Positions 1 to 7,834 of a DNA stretch of 64,000 nucleotides are shown in pieces. The stretch comes from Mesorhizobium escarrei (GTDB lineage Bacteria > Pseudomonadota > Alphaproteobacteria > Rhizobiales > Rhizobiaceae), in the NCBI RefSeq assembly GCF_935825525.1, contig NZ_CAKXZT010000122.1, forward strand, positions 29,057 through 93,056. The letters are read 5' to 3'. Position 1 is the first letter of the stretch. Every line of letters starts with the position of its first letter. The translations under genes were made by a program, and so were the position numbers. The notes under the pieces are model-generated. The model searched no databases. It worked only from the letters and a program-made list of their open reading frames with translations, and was not told where the DNA came from.

Positions 1-443
1 AGCGAGCCGTCCTCGCGCAGCATATCTTCGGTGCCCGAGCGCGCCATCAGCCCGGCCCATTCGGCCTCGGCGAGCCGCATAATCCCTGCCTGCGCCGCGA
101 GGCTGGCCTCGTAGCGGTCGCTTTGTCCGGCGCGCCAGAAGCGGATAAGCCAGGGCAGCAGCTTCGGCAGATAGGCGGGCGTGATGCTGAGCGGCCCGAG
201 CGGGTCGGCAAGCCATTTCGGCAAGTGCCTGATCATGCCCTTGTGGGCCAGCGGCAGCACATCGGAAAAGGCCAGGGCGGCGGCATTGCCGGCGCTCGTT
301 TCCTCGCAGATCCCGGTCCGATCGAAGATCGTGACATTTCGCCCCGCCTCGGCCAGATAGGCGGCGACACAGATGCCGATGATGCCGCCGCCGATAATGG
401 CGATGTCGATTGCAGCATCGCTGTTCATGGCTGCGCGCTGCAT
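1..443 (-). CDS. FAD-dependent amino-acid dehydrogenase, DadA-like (N-terminal part)
   Basis: This is the amino-terminal 147 codons of a FAD-dependent oxidoreductase that runs off the left edge of the window. A dinucleotide-binding glycine loop (IIGGGIIG) lies at residues 16-23, followed by the strand ending VTIFDR that normally contacts the adenosine ribose, and then a SAGNAA segment typical of DadA-type D-amino-acid or D-hydroxyproline dehydrogenases. I chose the upstream ATG because GGAGG lies 7 nt before it; a second in-frame ATG is at 428. The downstream-facing neighbour is a DapA-family enzyme, so an imino-acid or hydroxyproline catabolic role is plausible but inferred. Substrate cannot be read from this fragment. 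Confidence 0.8.
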   Translation of the reverse strand, partial: MQRAAMNSDAAIDIAIIGGGIIGICVAAYLAEAGRNVTIFDRTGICEETSAGNAAALAFSDVLPLAHKGMIRHLPKWLADPLGPLSITPAYLPKLLPWLIRFWRAGQSDRYEASLAAQAGIMRLAEAEWAGLMARSGTEDMLREDGS

Positions 444-480
444 GACTCGGCCTCCGCCTCGCTCCGCACCTTGTAGCCAG

Positions 481-639
481 CCCCCTCATCCGGCCCTTCG
501 GGCCACCTTCTCCCCGTCGTCGGGGAGAAGAGGCTGACGCCAGCGTTGGCGACCTCTTCTCCCCTCGGGGAGAAGGTGGCCGCCCACGGGTCTTGCCTTC
601 GGCAAGCCCGAGGACAGGCTCCGCGGCCGGATGAGGGGG
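481..639. repeat. Intergenic palindromic repeat, family A (copy 1)
   Basis: Two arms in inverted orientation each combine a CCCCTCATCCGGC block, a small GC hairpin and a GAAGGTGG/CCACCTTCTCCCC block. The left arm begins at 481 and the right arm ends at 639 with GGATGAGGGG. The same building blocks recur at 17218-17364. There is no transposase, so this is a non-coding mosaic repeat like those scattered between genes in rhizobia, in the manner of RIME elements. It fills the gap between the oxidoreductase and the DapA-family gene. Confidence 0.75.
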
Positions 640-657
640 TCTGCGACATTGCCACCC

Positions 658-1551
658 TTAGAATTGTGGCAGCTCCGGCCGCCCCGCCAGTGCATCCCGG
701 ACGATCTTTTCGACCGTCTTGCGGCGCTCGCCCGACAGCGGCTGGCGCGGCATGCGCACGCGGTCGTTGGTGTTGATCGCCAGGACTTCGGCGAGCTTGA
801 TGTTCTGCACCAGATAGGTCGAGACGTCGAGATCGAGCAGCGGCCGGAACCAGCGGTAGATTGTCAGCGCCTCCTCGCGGCGGCCCTGCTTCATCAATTG
901 GTAGATCGCGACCGTCTCGCGCGGAAACGCGGTGACCAGCCCCGCCACCCAGCCGATGGCGCCGACCGACAGCGCCTCGAACGCCAGATTGTCGACGCCG
1001 GTGAACAAGTCGTAGCGGTCGCCGAAGCGGTTGATGATTTCGGTCGAGCGGCGGATGTCGTCGGAGGATTCCTTGATGGCGACGAAGCGCTTGTCCTTCG
1101 CCAGTTCCTCCATCTGATCGACGGTGACGTCGACGCGGTAGGCAAGCCGGTTGGAATAGATCATCACGGGCAGGTCGCCGGCCTCGGCGACGGCGCGCAG
1201 CGCGGCGACCGTCTCCTCCGCATTGGTGTGATAGATGGGGCTCGGCACCACCATCAGTCCGTTGGCGCCCTCTCTGGCGGCGCGGCGCGCGATCGCCGCC
1301 GCCTCGCGGGTGCCAGGTTCATTGACCGTCAGCAGAACCGGCTTGTTGCCGGCGATCTTCTGCGCGGTCTTCAGCACATCGATCTTCTCGTCATGCGAGA
1401 GCATCGGCCCCTCGCCGAGCGAGCCGCAAACGATGATGCCGTCGCAGCTGGCCTCCATCTGCAGCGCAAAGCAGCGCTCCATCTCGGCGTGGTCGAGGCG
1501 GTCGTCCTCAGTGAATTTGGTCGTAACGGCGGGGAAAACTCCGGTCCACAT
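658..1551 (-). CDS. DapA-family (DHDPS/NAL) lyase or deaminase
   Basis: A 297-residue class I aldolase-like TIM barrel of the dihydrodipicolinate synthase/N-acetylneuraminate lyase family. The Schiff-base lysine is in FVAIKESSDD (K160) and the conserved tyrosine in VMIYSNR (Y132). The start MWTGVF was chosen because GGAG stands 9 nt upstream; an in-frame ATG at 1566 lacks such a site and abuts the operator. It is not the housekeeping dapA: the MIYSNR signature and the company of a FAD amino-acid dehydrogenase and a GntR/FCD regulator suggest a catabolic enzyme such as pyrroline-4-hydroxy-2-carboxylate deaminase of hydroxyproline breakdown. That substrate is inference. Confidence 0.85.
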   Translation of the reverse strand: MWTGVFPAVTTKFTEDDRLDHAEMERCFALQMEASCDGIIVCGSLGEGPMLSHDEKIDVLKTAQKIAGNKPVLLTVNEPGTREAAAIARRAAREGANGLMVVPSPIYHTNAEETVAALRAVAEAGDLPVMIYSNRLAYRVDVTVDQMEELAKDKRFVAIKESSDDIRRSTEIINRFGDRYDLFTGVDNLAFEALSVGAIGWVAGLVTAFPRETVAIYQLMKQGRREEALTIYRWFRPLLDLDVSTYLVQNIKLAEVLAINTNDRVRMPRQPLSGERRKTVEKIVRDALAGRPELPQF

Positions 1552-1566
1552 AGCGGGTCGCTCCAT

Positions 1567-1643
1567 CTGATATATCAGCCATATATTTATTAAGAAACGG
1601 ACTGTCAACACGGATTCCGCTATGATATATCAAAAATATATCA
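1567..1643. promoter_or_regulatory. Divergent promoter region with TGATATATCA operators
   Basis: The decamer TGATATATCA, a perfect palindrome, occurs at 1568-1577 and 1623-1632, and a half-site AATATATCA follows at 1635-1643. The region is strikingly AT-rich in a GC-rich window. It separates the DapA-family gene from the divergent gntR, a normal arrangement for a FadR-type regulator that controls both genes. Confidence 0.7.
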
Positions 1644-1654
1644 GGAGTTCGCCT

Positions 1655-2314
1655 TTGATATTCAATGGAACAAGCCCGGCAATCGAGCCAGTGGCGGCGA
1701 AAGCCTACCGCGTGCTCGAGCACATGATCGTGACACTCGAACTGGCGCCATCAAGCTTCATCACCGAAGGCGCGCTGATCGACAGGCTGGGGCTCGGCCG
1801 CACGCCGGTGCGCGAGGCGATCCAGCGGCTGGCGTGGGAGGGACTACTGGATGTCCGGCCGCGTGCCGGCATTGCCATTGCCCCGCTCCATCCCGGCGAC
1901 TGGTTGCGCGTTCTTGACGCACGCCGTGGCGTCGAGGTGGTTCTTGCCCGCTCGGCGGCCCGCTTCGTCACCCGCGAGGCGGCCGACCTGTTTCACGGCG
2001 CGGCGCTGGCCATGCAGAAGGCGGTGATATCAGGCAACGTGCTGGCCTTCATCCAGGCCGACAAGGCGCTCGACGAGGCGCTGGCGCTGGCAGCCGACAA
2101 TCCGTTCGCAGCACGGCTGGCGGCCCCTTTGCAGACCCACAGCCGCCGCTTCTGGTTCCGCTACAAGGCCGATACCGGGCTCGCCGAATCGGCCGAGCAC
2201 CATGTCGCGCTGATCCGCTCGATCCTCGACGGCGACGAGGATGCCGCCGCCAAGGATGCCAAGCGCCTGATGGCGCTGCTGCGCGGCCATGCCGAGGCGG
2301 CCGCTACGCGCTAG
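1655..2314 (+). CDS. GntR family regulator, FCD (FadR) subfamily
   Basis: A transcription factor with an N-terminal winged helix-turn-helix (recognition segment LGLGRTPVREAIQRL) and a C-terminal all-helical FCD ligand domain with conserved D, H and H metal/ligand positions (HHVALIRSILDGD). I place the start at TTG 1655, preceded by AGGAG at 7 nt; the ATG at 1622 would lie inside the operator. It is divergent from the DapA-family gene and probably represses it and itself through the TGATATATCA sites. Its last 35 nt are echoed at 2946-2980, evidence of a local duplication. Confidence 0.85.
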   Translation: MIFNGTSPAIEPVAAKAYRVLEHMIVTLELAPSSFITEGALIDRLGLGRTPVREAIQRLAWEGLLDVRPRAGIAIAPLHPGDWLRVLDARRGVEVVLARSAARFVTREAADLFHGAALAMQKAVISGNVLAFIQADKALDEALALAADNPFAARLAAPLQTHSRRFWFRYKADTGLAESAEHHVALIRSILDGDEDAAAKDAKRLMALLRGHAEAAATR

Positions 2315-2394
2315 GAGATCGGCATCAACCTTCGGCAGGCTCTTTGAGCCCCGCCCATCCGGCGCTGCCAGGTGCTGAGCATCGCCCAATTCCG

Positions 2395-2709
2395 TCATGC
2401 GTCCTGGTCGGTCGGGATCACCACGTTTTCCCAATGTTCGCCGGCCGCGACGATGCAGCTTCTGCCGGCGACATCGGTGACGATGATCGTCCAGCTTCCG
2501 CTCTCGGCGACATAGACTTCCATAATCGCCATCTGGCCGATCAGCCCGAAAGCAAACTGTCTTTCCTGGAACTGCTCGCTCAGGTGAGCTACGAGATCGC
2601 CATGTTCGACGCAGTATTGATATTGGGCGCTTGCGGCGTTCGTACCCACCGCCAATGCCCCGGCAAGCACTACGGTTTTCACCCAAACAAACAGCGATTT
2701 GCGTGCCAT
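2395..2709 (-). CDS. Small exported protein, tandem paralogue 1
   Basis: A 104-residue protein with a signal peptide (positively charged start, hydrophobic stretch, cleavage after NAASA). The mature part carries a cysteine near the start, LSEQFQE, then MEVYVAESGSWTI, a second cysteine in GRSCIVAAG, and EHWE. The same pattern recurs in the next leftward gene. AGGAGG lies 6 nt before the ATG. The two cysteines suggest a disulfide in the periplasm. I do not recognise a characterised family; function is unknown. It appears monocistronic. Confidence 0.75.
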   Translation of the reverse strand: MARKSLFVWVKTVVLAGALAVGTNAASAQYQYCVEHGDLVAHLSEQFQERQFAFGLIGQMAIMEVYVAESGSWTIIVTDVAGRSCIVAAGEHWENVVIPTDQDA

Positions 2710-2945
2710 AGGGCACCTCCTTTGCCATCAGTCCGGCAAAGGGGACGCCTCATTTTGCCGGAACGATCCAGGCCGGTTCCGACGTCATCGCGTCGTTCCT
2801 TTCTGTATTCCGGTCTGTCAGCGGGACGATTCCAAATGTTCCCACTATGTTCCATATATGGTGTCGGCAACGAAAAGCGCAAGCAGGCGCCCGCTTGGGC
2901 GCCTGTGGATCCGTTTCAAGGTCGTCGCCGAGAACCGCGGCCTGC

Positions 2946-2980
2946 GCGCGGCTATGCTGAGGCGGTTGCCACTCGCTAGG
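2946..2980 (+). repeat. Remnant copy of the gntR 3' end
   Basis: These 35 nt match the last 35 nt around the gntR stop (2281-2315) at 29 positions, including the reading of RG(H/Y)AEA-ATR and the TAG stop. Each copy lies immediately beyond the 3' end of one of the two paralogous small exported-protein genes. This indicates that a unit consisting of the gntR tail plus one small gene was duplicated in tandem. Confidence 0.6.
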
Positions 2981-2984
2981 CGGC

Positions 2985-3284
2985 TCAGGTGCCTGGCAGC
3001 GCTGCTGTCGCCACCGCGCTCTCCCAGCCTTCGCCCACCGAAACCACGCAGCTTTGACCGCGTGTGTCGCTGGCGAGGATGGTCCAGGTGCCTTTATCGG
3101 AAACGAAAACTTCAACAATCACATTCGGATTGACGACGCCGAGCGCGGTCGGATTTTCCCGGAACTTCTCCCCGAGCGCCTTGATCATGTCGGCTCGTGG
3201 CGCGCATTGTTCGGCCGCTGTTGCCGGGGCGGCGGAAAACGCGACAGCTGCCGCCCAAAGTATCGACACCATAAGACGTGTCAT
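2985..3284 (-). CDS. Small exported protein, tandem paralogue 2
   Basis: A 99-residue protein with a signal peptide ending in PATAA, then the same layout as its neighbour: cysteine, LGEKFRENP, VEVFVSDKGTWTI, second cysteine in GQSCVVSVG, and EGWE. AGGAGG lies 8 nt before the ATG. It shares the key positions with the gene at 2395-2709 but is well diverged in between, so the duplication is not recent. Function is unknown; a periplasmic, disulfide-bonded protein is the most that can be said. Confidence 0.75.
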   Translation of the reverse strand: MTRLMVSILWAAAVAFSAAPATAAEQCAPRADMIKALGEKFRENPTALGVVNPNVIVEVFVSDKGTWTILASDTRGQSCVVSVGEGWESAVATAALPGT

Positions 3285-3450
3285 CTTGACACCTCCTTGC
3301 GCCAGCCGATGCCCCCGAAGCTGTCGCCAGCGCCGTTGGTTGGTCTGCCGCGCCTCCTCCGCGGCAGGATTGCAACTTAAGGCTTCTGCTGCCCGCCTGG
3401 TTCCATCACATTAGCGTTCACGCAGATACGGGGCGAGACCGGCCAATAGA

Positions 3451-3478
3451 AAGGCCCGGTTTCTGCCGGGCCTTTTTC
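3451..3478. terminator. Rho-independent terminator hairpin
   Basis: AAGGCCCGG and CCGGGCCTT form a 9-bp stem with a 6-nt loop, followed by TTTT on the plus strand. It lies just beyond the 3' end of the leftward mmsA, where the minus strand reads CCGGGCCTTTCTATT, so it can act on the mmsA transcript. Confidence 0.7.
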
Positions 3479-3514
3479 GTTCAATCTTAAAATCTGGACC
3501 AGTTTGTCGACCGG

Positions 3515-5011
3515 CTAGTTCATCGTCGGGATGACGAATTCGGCCCCGTCCTTGACGCCGGACGGCCAGCGCGAGGTCACCGTCTTGGTCTTGGTGTAAA
3601 AACGGAATGCGTCCGGTCCGTGCTGGTTGAGGTCGCCGAAGGAAGACGCTTTCCAGCCGCCGAACGTATGGTAGGCGATCGGCACCGGGATTGGCACGTT
3701 GATACCGACCATGCCGACCTGGACCCTCGAGGCGAAGTCGCGGGCCGCATCGCCGTCGCGGGTGAAGATGGCGACGCCATTGCCCATTTCATGGTCGTTG
3801 GCGAGCTTGATCGCGTTCTCATAAGTCGGCGCGCGCACCACCGAGAGCACCGGCCCAAAGATCTCTTCCTTGTAGATGCGCATATCAGCGGTCACGTTGT
3901 CGAACAGGCAGCCGCCCATATAGTAGCCGTTCTCATAGCCCTGCATGGAAAAGCCGCGCCCGTCGACGACCAGCTTGGCGCCTTCCCTGACGCCGGTATC
4001 GACATAGGCCTTGACCCGCTCCAGCGCCTGCGCCGTCACCAGCGGGCCGAAATCGGCGGATGAATCCGTCGACGGGCCGACCTTCAGGCTTTCGACGCGC
4101 GGCACCAGCTTTTCCATCAGCCGGTTGGCGGTGTCGTTGCCGACCGGGACCGCCACCGAGATCGCCATGCAGCGTTCGCCGGCCGAGCCGTAGCCGGCGC
4201 CGATCAGCGCATCGACGGTCTGGTCCATGTCGGCGTCGGGCATGATGATCATGTGGTTCTTGGCGCCGCCGAAGCACTGCACGCGCTTGCCGGCCGCGGA
4301 GCCGCGCGAATAGATGTACTGGGCAATCGGCGTCGAGCCAACGAAGCCGATGGCCTTGATATCGGGATCATCGAGGATGGCGTCTACCGCCTCCTTGTCG
4401 CCGTTGACGACGTTGAGAATGCCCGCTGGCAGGCCCGCCTCGATGAACAGCTCGGCGATGCGCATCGGCACGCCTGGGTCGCGCTCCGAAGGCTTCAGGA
4501 TGAAGGCGTTGCCGCAGGCGATAGCCGGCGCGATCTTCCACAATGGGATCATCGCCGGAAAATTGAACGGCGTGATGCCGGCAACGACGCCGAGCGGCTG
4601 GCGCATCGAATAGACGTCGATGCCGGGACCGGCGCCGTCGGTGAACTCGCCCTTCATCATGTGCGGCGCGCCGATGCAAACCTCGACCACTTCCAGGCCG
4701 CGCTGGATGTCGCCCTTGGCGTCAGCGATGGTCTTACCGTGTTCGCGTGCCAGAATGTCGGCCAGCGCATCATAGTCCCGGGCGACCAGTTCGAGGAATT
4801 TCATCAGGACGCGCACGCGCCGCTGCGGATTGGTCGCCGCCCAGCCGGGCTGCGCCGCCTTGGCGTTTTCCACCGCCGCACGCAGTTCCGCCTGCGAAGC
4901 CAGCGCAACGGTGCCGCGCACCGTGCCGTCCATCGGCTGCATCACGTCCTGTTTGCGGCCGCTGGTCCCAGCGACACGCTTGCCGCCGATGAAATGACCG
5001 TATTCGATCAT
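3515..5011 (-). CDS. mmsA: Methylmalonate-semialdehyde dehydrogenase (CoA-acylating)
   Basis: A 498-residue aldehyde dehydrogenase, the usual length for MmsA/IolA, which converts (methyl)malonate semialdehyde to propionyl- or acetyl-CoA in valine or inositol catabolism. The catalytic cysteine is C281 in GERCMAISVAV, the signature that sets this family apart from other ALDHs. ITPFNFPAMIPLWK forms the Rossmann substrate-side loop and ILKPSERDP the NAD site. The start MIEYGHFIGG follows GGGAGAGAAACC. A divergent LysR gene lies about 390 nt away. No inositol or valine pathway genes adjoin it. Confidence 0.93.
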   Translation of the reverse strand: MIEYGHFIGGKRVAGTSGRKQDVMQPMDGTVRGTVALASQAELRAAVENAKAAQPGWAATNPQRRVRVLMKFLELVARDYDALADILAREHGKTIADAKGDIQRGLEVVEVCIGAPHMMKGEFTDGAGPGIDVYSMRQPLGVVAGITPFNFPAMIPLWKIAPAIACGNAFILKPSERDPGVPMRIAELFIEAGLPAGILNVVNGDKEAVDAILDDPDIKAIGFVGSTPIAQYIYSRGSAAGKRVQCFGGAKNHMIIMPDADMDQTVDALIGAGYGSAGERCMAISVAVPVGNDTANRLMEKLVPRVESLKVGPSTDSSADFGPLVTAQALERVKAYVDTGVREGAKLVVDGRGFSMQGYENGYYMGGCLFDNVTADMRIYKEEIFGPVLSVVRAPTYENAIKLANDHEMGNGVAIFTRDGDAARDFASRVQVGMVGINVPIPVPIAYHTFGGWKASSFGDLNQHGPDAFRFYTKTKTVTSRWPSGVKDGAEFVIPTMN

Positions 5012-5181
5012 GGTTTCTCTCCCTGTATTTGTGATGCGGCATTGTCCGCCTTTGCGCCGCCGATGGCAACGTGAGCGGAAACGCAACCGTTGTGCAGAAA
5101 ATAGAGTCCGGTTGACTGACGGGCATCAATTCCCGCAAATGGTAGTACCACCTCAAGGAATGACAGGTTGAGTTCCTTCGC

Positions 5182-5353
5182 GCCCCCCTCTGTCCTGCCC
5201 GCTTTGCCAAAACTTGGCATCTCCCCCACGAGGGGGGAGATTGGCTGTCATCCCCGCTTTCGCCAACCCGCAACGTTGCAAGAAAGTCGCCGCCGGAGCG
5301 GCCGGCCGATCTTCCCCCAAGTGGGGGAGATGTCCGGTAGGACAGAGGGGGGC
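5182..5353. repeat. Intergenic palindromic repeat, family B (copy 1)
   Basis: The outer arms are CCCCCTCTGTCCTGCC and its inverse GGACAGAGGGGG, and each is joined to an inner ATCTCCCCC/GGGGGAGAT hairpin. The centre is variable and includes GCTTTCGCCAAC. Two more copies are at 18021-18192 and 43381-43544. It fills most of the 385-nt gap between mmsA and lysR, in which I see no gene; the promoters of both must lie in what remains. Confidence 0.8.
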
Positions 5354-5396
5354 GCCGTAGAGCGCTGCCGTAATCCTCGTCATCCGGATCCTCCTC

Positions 5397-6278
5397 ATGA
5401 ACTGGGATGACGTCCGCATCTTTCTTGCGGTGGCGCGTGCCGGCCAGATCCTCGGCGCCGCAAGGCGGCTGGAGCTCAACCATGCCACCGTCTCCCGACG
5501 CGTCGCCGCACTCGAGGATGCGTTGCGGACAAAACTCTTTCGCCGGCTGACCACCGGCAGCGAGCTGACGCCGGCGGGCGAGCGCTTCCTCGACATCGCC
5601 GAGCGCATGGAAGGCGACATGATCGCCGCGCGCTCGACCGTGGCGGGCGAAGGCGACGACGTCTCCGGCACTGTGCGTATCGGCGCGCCTGATGGTTTTG
5701 GCGTCGCCTTCCTGGCCAAACGCCTCGGCGCACTGACGGCGCTTCACCGTGAACTCACCATCCAGCTGGTCCCAGTGCCGCGTTCCTTCTCGTTGTCCAG
5801 GCGCGAGGCCGACATCGCCATCACCGTGGAGCGACCGACGGAAGGCAGGCTGGTGGCGGGAAAGCTGGTCGACTACACGCTCGGCCTGTTCGCGTCCCGC
5901 GCCTATGCCGACGCGCATGGCCTGCCCCAGACGCCGGCCGAGCTTGGCCGGCACACGCTGATCGGCTATGTCCCGGACCTCATCGTCAGCCCCTCGCTCG
6001 ACTATGCGGCCGAGTTCAGCGCCGACTGGCGCACGAGCTTCGCCATCTCCTCAGCGCTCGGTCAGGCCGAAGCGGTGCGCTCCGGCGCCGGCATCGGTAT
6101 CCTGCACACCTTCGTCGCCCGCTCGATGCCCGAACTGGTGGCTGTCGACATCGTCGCGCCCATTCGCCGCGCCTACTGGCTGGTCTATCACGAATCAGTC
6201 CGGCCGCTGCGCCGCGTCCAGATCGTCGCGAGCTTCATCACCAAGGCGGTGGAACGGGAGCGAAGCCTGTTCGTCTGA
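5397..6278 (+). CDS. LysR family transcriptional regulator
   Basis: A 293-residue LysR regulator. The N-terminal winged helix is clear (GAARRLELNHATVSRRVAAL, then LFRR and LTPAGERFL), followed by the two-lobed substrate-binding domain starting near residue 90 (GTVRIGAPDGFGVAFLA). It is divergent from mmsA, so control of mmsA is possible, though a family B repeat lies between them. The start has only a weak ribosome site. The effector is unknown. Confidence 0.88.
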   Translation: MNWDDVRIFLAVARAGQILGAARRLELNHATVSRRVAALEDALRTKLFRRLTTGSELTPAGERFLDIAERMEGDMIAARSTVAGEGDDVSGTVRIGAPDGFGVAFLAKRLGALTALHRELTIQLVPVPRSFSLSRREADIAITVERPTEGRLVAGKLVDYTLGLFASRAYADAHGLPQTPAELGRHTLIGYVPDLIVSPSLDYAAEFSADWRTSFAISSALGQAEAVRSGAGIGILHTFVARSMPELVAVDIVAPIRRAYWLVYHESVRPLRRVQIVASFITKAVERERSLFV

Positions 6279-6343
6279 CGATATTCATCTGACGCGCTTT
6301 AATTGTAACTGTCCTCAAATCCGCTGCGCGGTTTCGGGGAGGT

Positions 6344-6400
6344 GTGTTGAACCTTGATCCCAAATTACACGGCAAGTTTCTCACCGCGCTCAACAAGTGA
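6344..6400 (+). other. Possible micro-ORF with a strong Shine-Dalgarno
   Basis: An 18-codon frame (GTG or TTG start) encoding MLNLDPKLHGKFLTALNK is preceded by GGGGAGG. It lies in the 137-nt gap between the lysR and dadA 3' ends, so it is not a leader of either gene. It may be a real microprotein or the tail of a lost gene; nothing further supports it. Confidence 0.2.
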
Positions 6401-6415
6401 GAACCCCGTCCGATC

Positions 6416-7672
6416 CTATCGCTGGTAACGCTCCGGTCCGAGGTCGCCGACATTGATGTCCGGCACCCGGCTGGAGATGATGTCGGCCAGGACCTTGGCC
6501 GAGCCGCAGGCCATGGTCCAGCCGAGCGTGCCGTGGCCGGTGTTGAGATAGAGGTTGGAAAACTCGGTGCGGCCGATCAGCGGCGGCCCGTCCGGCGTCA
6601 TCGGCCGCAACCCGCACCAGAAGGTGGCCGAGCGCATGTCGCCGCTGCCTGGAAAAAGGTCGCCGAGCGAATGTTCGAGCGTGCACCGCCGTGATTCATG
6701 CAGCGCCAGGTCAAAGCCGGAAATCTCCGCGGTGCCACCGACCCGGATGCGATCGCCGAGCCTGGTGATCGCCACCTTATAAGTCTCGTCCATCACCGTC
6801 GAGACCGGTGCTGCGGCAGCATCCTTGATCGGCACGGTGATCGAATAACCCTTGACCGGATAGACCGGGATGGGTCGTTTCAGGTTGCGCATGAATTTTG
6901 CCGAATAGCTGCCCATCGCCATCACATATGCGTCGGCGGCCTTCCAGCCTTTGCTCGTATTGATGTTGGCGATATGATTGCGCTTGCGGACGATGCGCCG
7001 TATCTCCGTGTCGTATTCGAAGCTGACGCCGCGCGCCACGCAGAGCTCGGCTAGACGGTCGGTGAACATCTTGCAGTCACCGGTTTCGTCGCCCGGCAGC
7101 CGCAGGCCGCCGACGAACTTTTCACGCACGGCTGCCAAGCCAGGCTCGGCCGCGATGCAGCCGTCGCGATCGAGGATCTCGTAGGGAACGCCATAGGTCT
7201 TCAGCACCTCGACATCGCCTGACGTGCTGTCGAGCTGCTGTTGCGTGCGAAAAAGCTGCAGCGTTCCCTTGGTACGCTCGTCATAGGCGATGCCGGTCGC
7301 CTCGCGCAGCGCTTTCAGCGTGTCGCGGCTGTATTCGGCCAAAGGCACCATGCGCGCCTTGTTCACCGCATAGCGCTCGGCCGTGCAGTTGCGCAGCATC
7401 CTGACCAGCCATACCCACATATGTGGATCGAGAGTCGGCCGCACCACCAGCGGACCATGCTTCATCAGCAGCCATTTGATCGCCTTCAGCGGGACGCCGG
7501 GACCGGCCCAGGGCGAGGCGTAGCCGGGCGAGATCTCGCCGGCATTGGCAAAGCTGGTTTCCAGCGCCGGGCCCTTCTGGCGGTCGATCACCGTCACTTC
7601 ATGGCCGGCCTCGGCCAGATAATAAGCAGTGGTGACCCCGATGACGCCGCCGCCCAGCACGAAGATCTTCAT
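6416..7672 (-). CDS. dadA: D-amino-acid dehydrogenase, small subunit
   Basis: A 418-residue FAD flavoprotein that oxidatively deaminates D-alanine to pyruvate at the inner membrane. The FAD-binding loop is [19 protein letters not shown] at the extreme N-terminus, followed by TVIDRQ and the DadA-specific [22 protein letters not shown]. The C-terminal substrate-cap motifs [15 protein letters not shown] and [14 protein letters not shown] are intact. Length equals that of the E. coli and Rhizobium proteins. An alanine racemase gene follows upstream on the same strand, giving the usual dadAX pairing for L-alanine catabolism. Confidence 0.93.
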   Translation of the reverse strand: MKIFVLGGGVIGVTTAYYLAEAGHEVTVIDRQKGPALETSFANAGEISPGYASPWAGPGVPLKAIKWLLMKHGPLVVRPTLDPHMWVWLVRMLRNCTAERYAVNKARMVPLAEYSRDTLKALREATGIAYDERTKGTLQLFRTQQQLDSTSGDVEVLKTYGVPYEILDRDGCIAAEPGLAAVREKFVGGLRLPGDETGDCKMFTDRLAELCVARGVSFEYDTEIRRIVRKRNHIANINTSKGWKAADAYVMAMGSYSAKFMRNLKRPIPVYPVKGYSITVPIKDAAAAPVSTVMDETYKVAITRLGDRIRVGGTAEISGFDLALHESRRCTLEHSLGDLFPGSGDMRSATFWCGLRPMTPDGPPLIGRTEFSNLYLNTGHGTLGWTMACGSAKVLADIISSRVPDINVGDLGPERYQR

Positions 7673-7834
7673 CGCATAGCTCTCCAGAACGATGTCTTGT
7701 CAGGGGTTTTGGGGGCGGGGGCATCGTGGCTTTCTGTCTGCCGGATTTTACCGCGTCCGCCAAGTGCCCAAGCATGTCGCCCAGAACTACGCAGGCGGTT
7801 TTGGGACAACGACATGCCTGAAAAAGCCCGCGCG

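Noticed and set aside
5182..5353. Family B repeats as insertion sequences.
   Set aside because: They are too short, carry no transposase frame and have no obvious target duplications.
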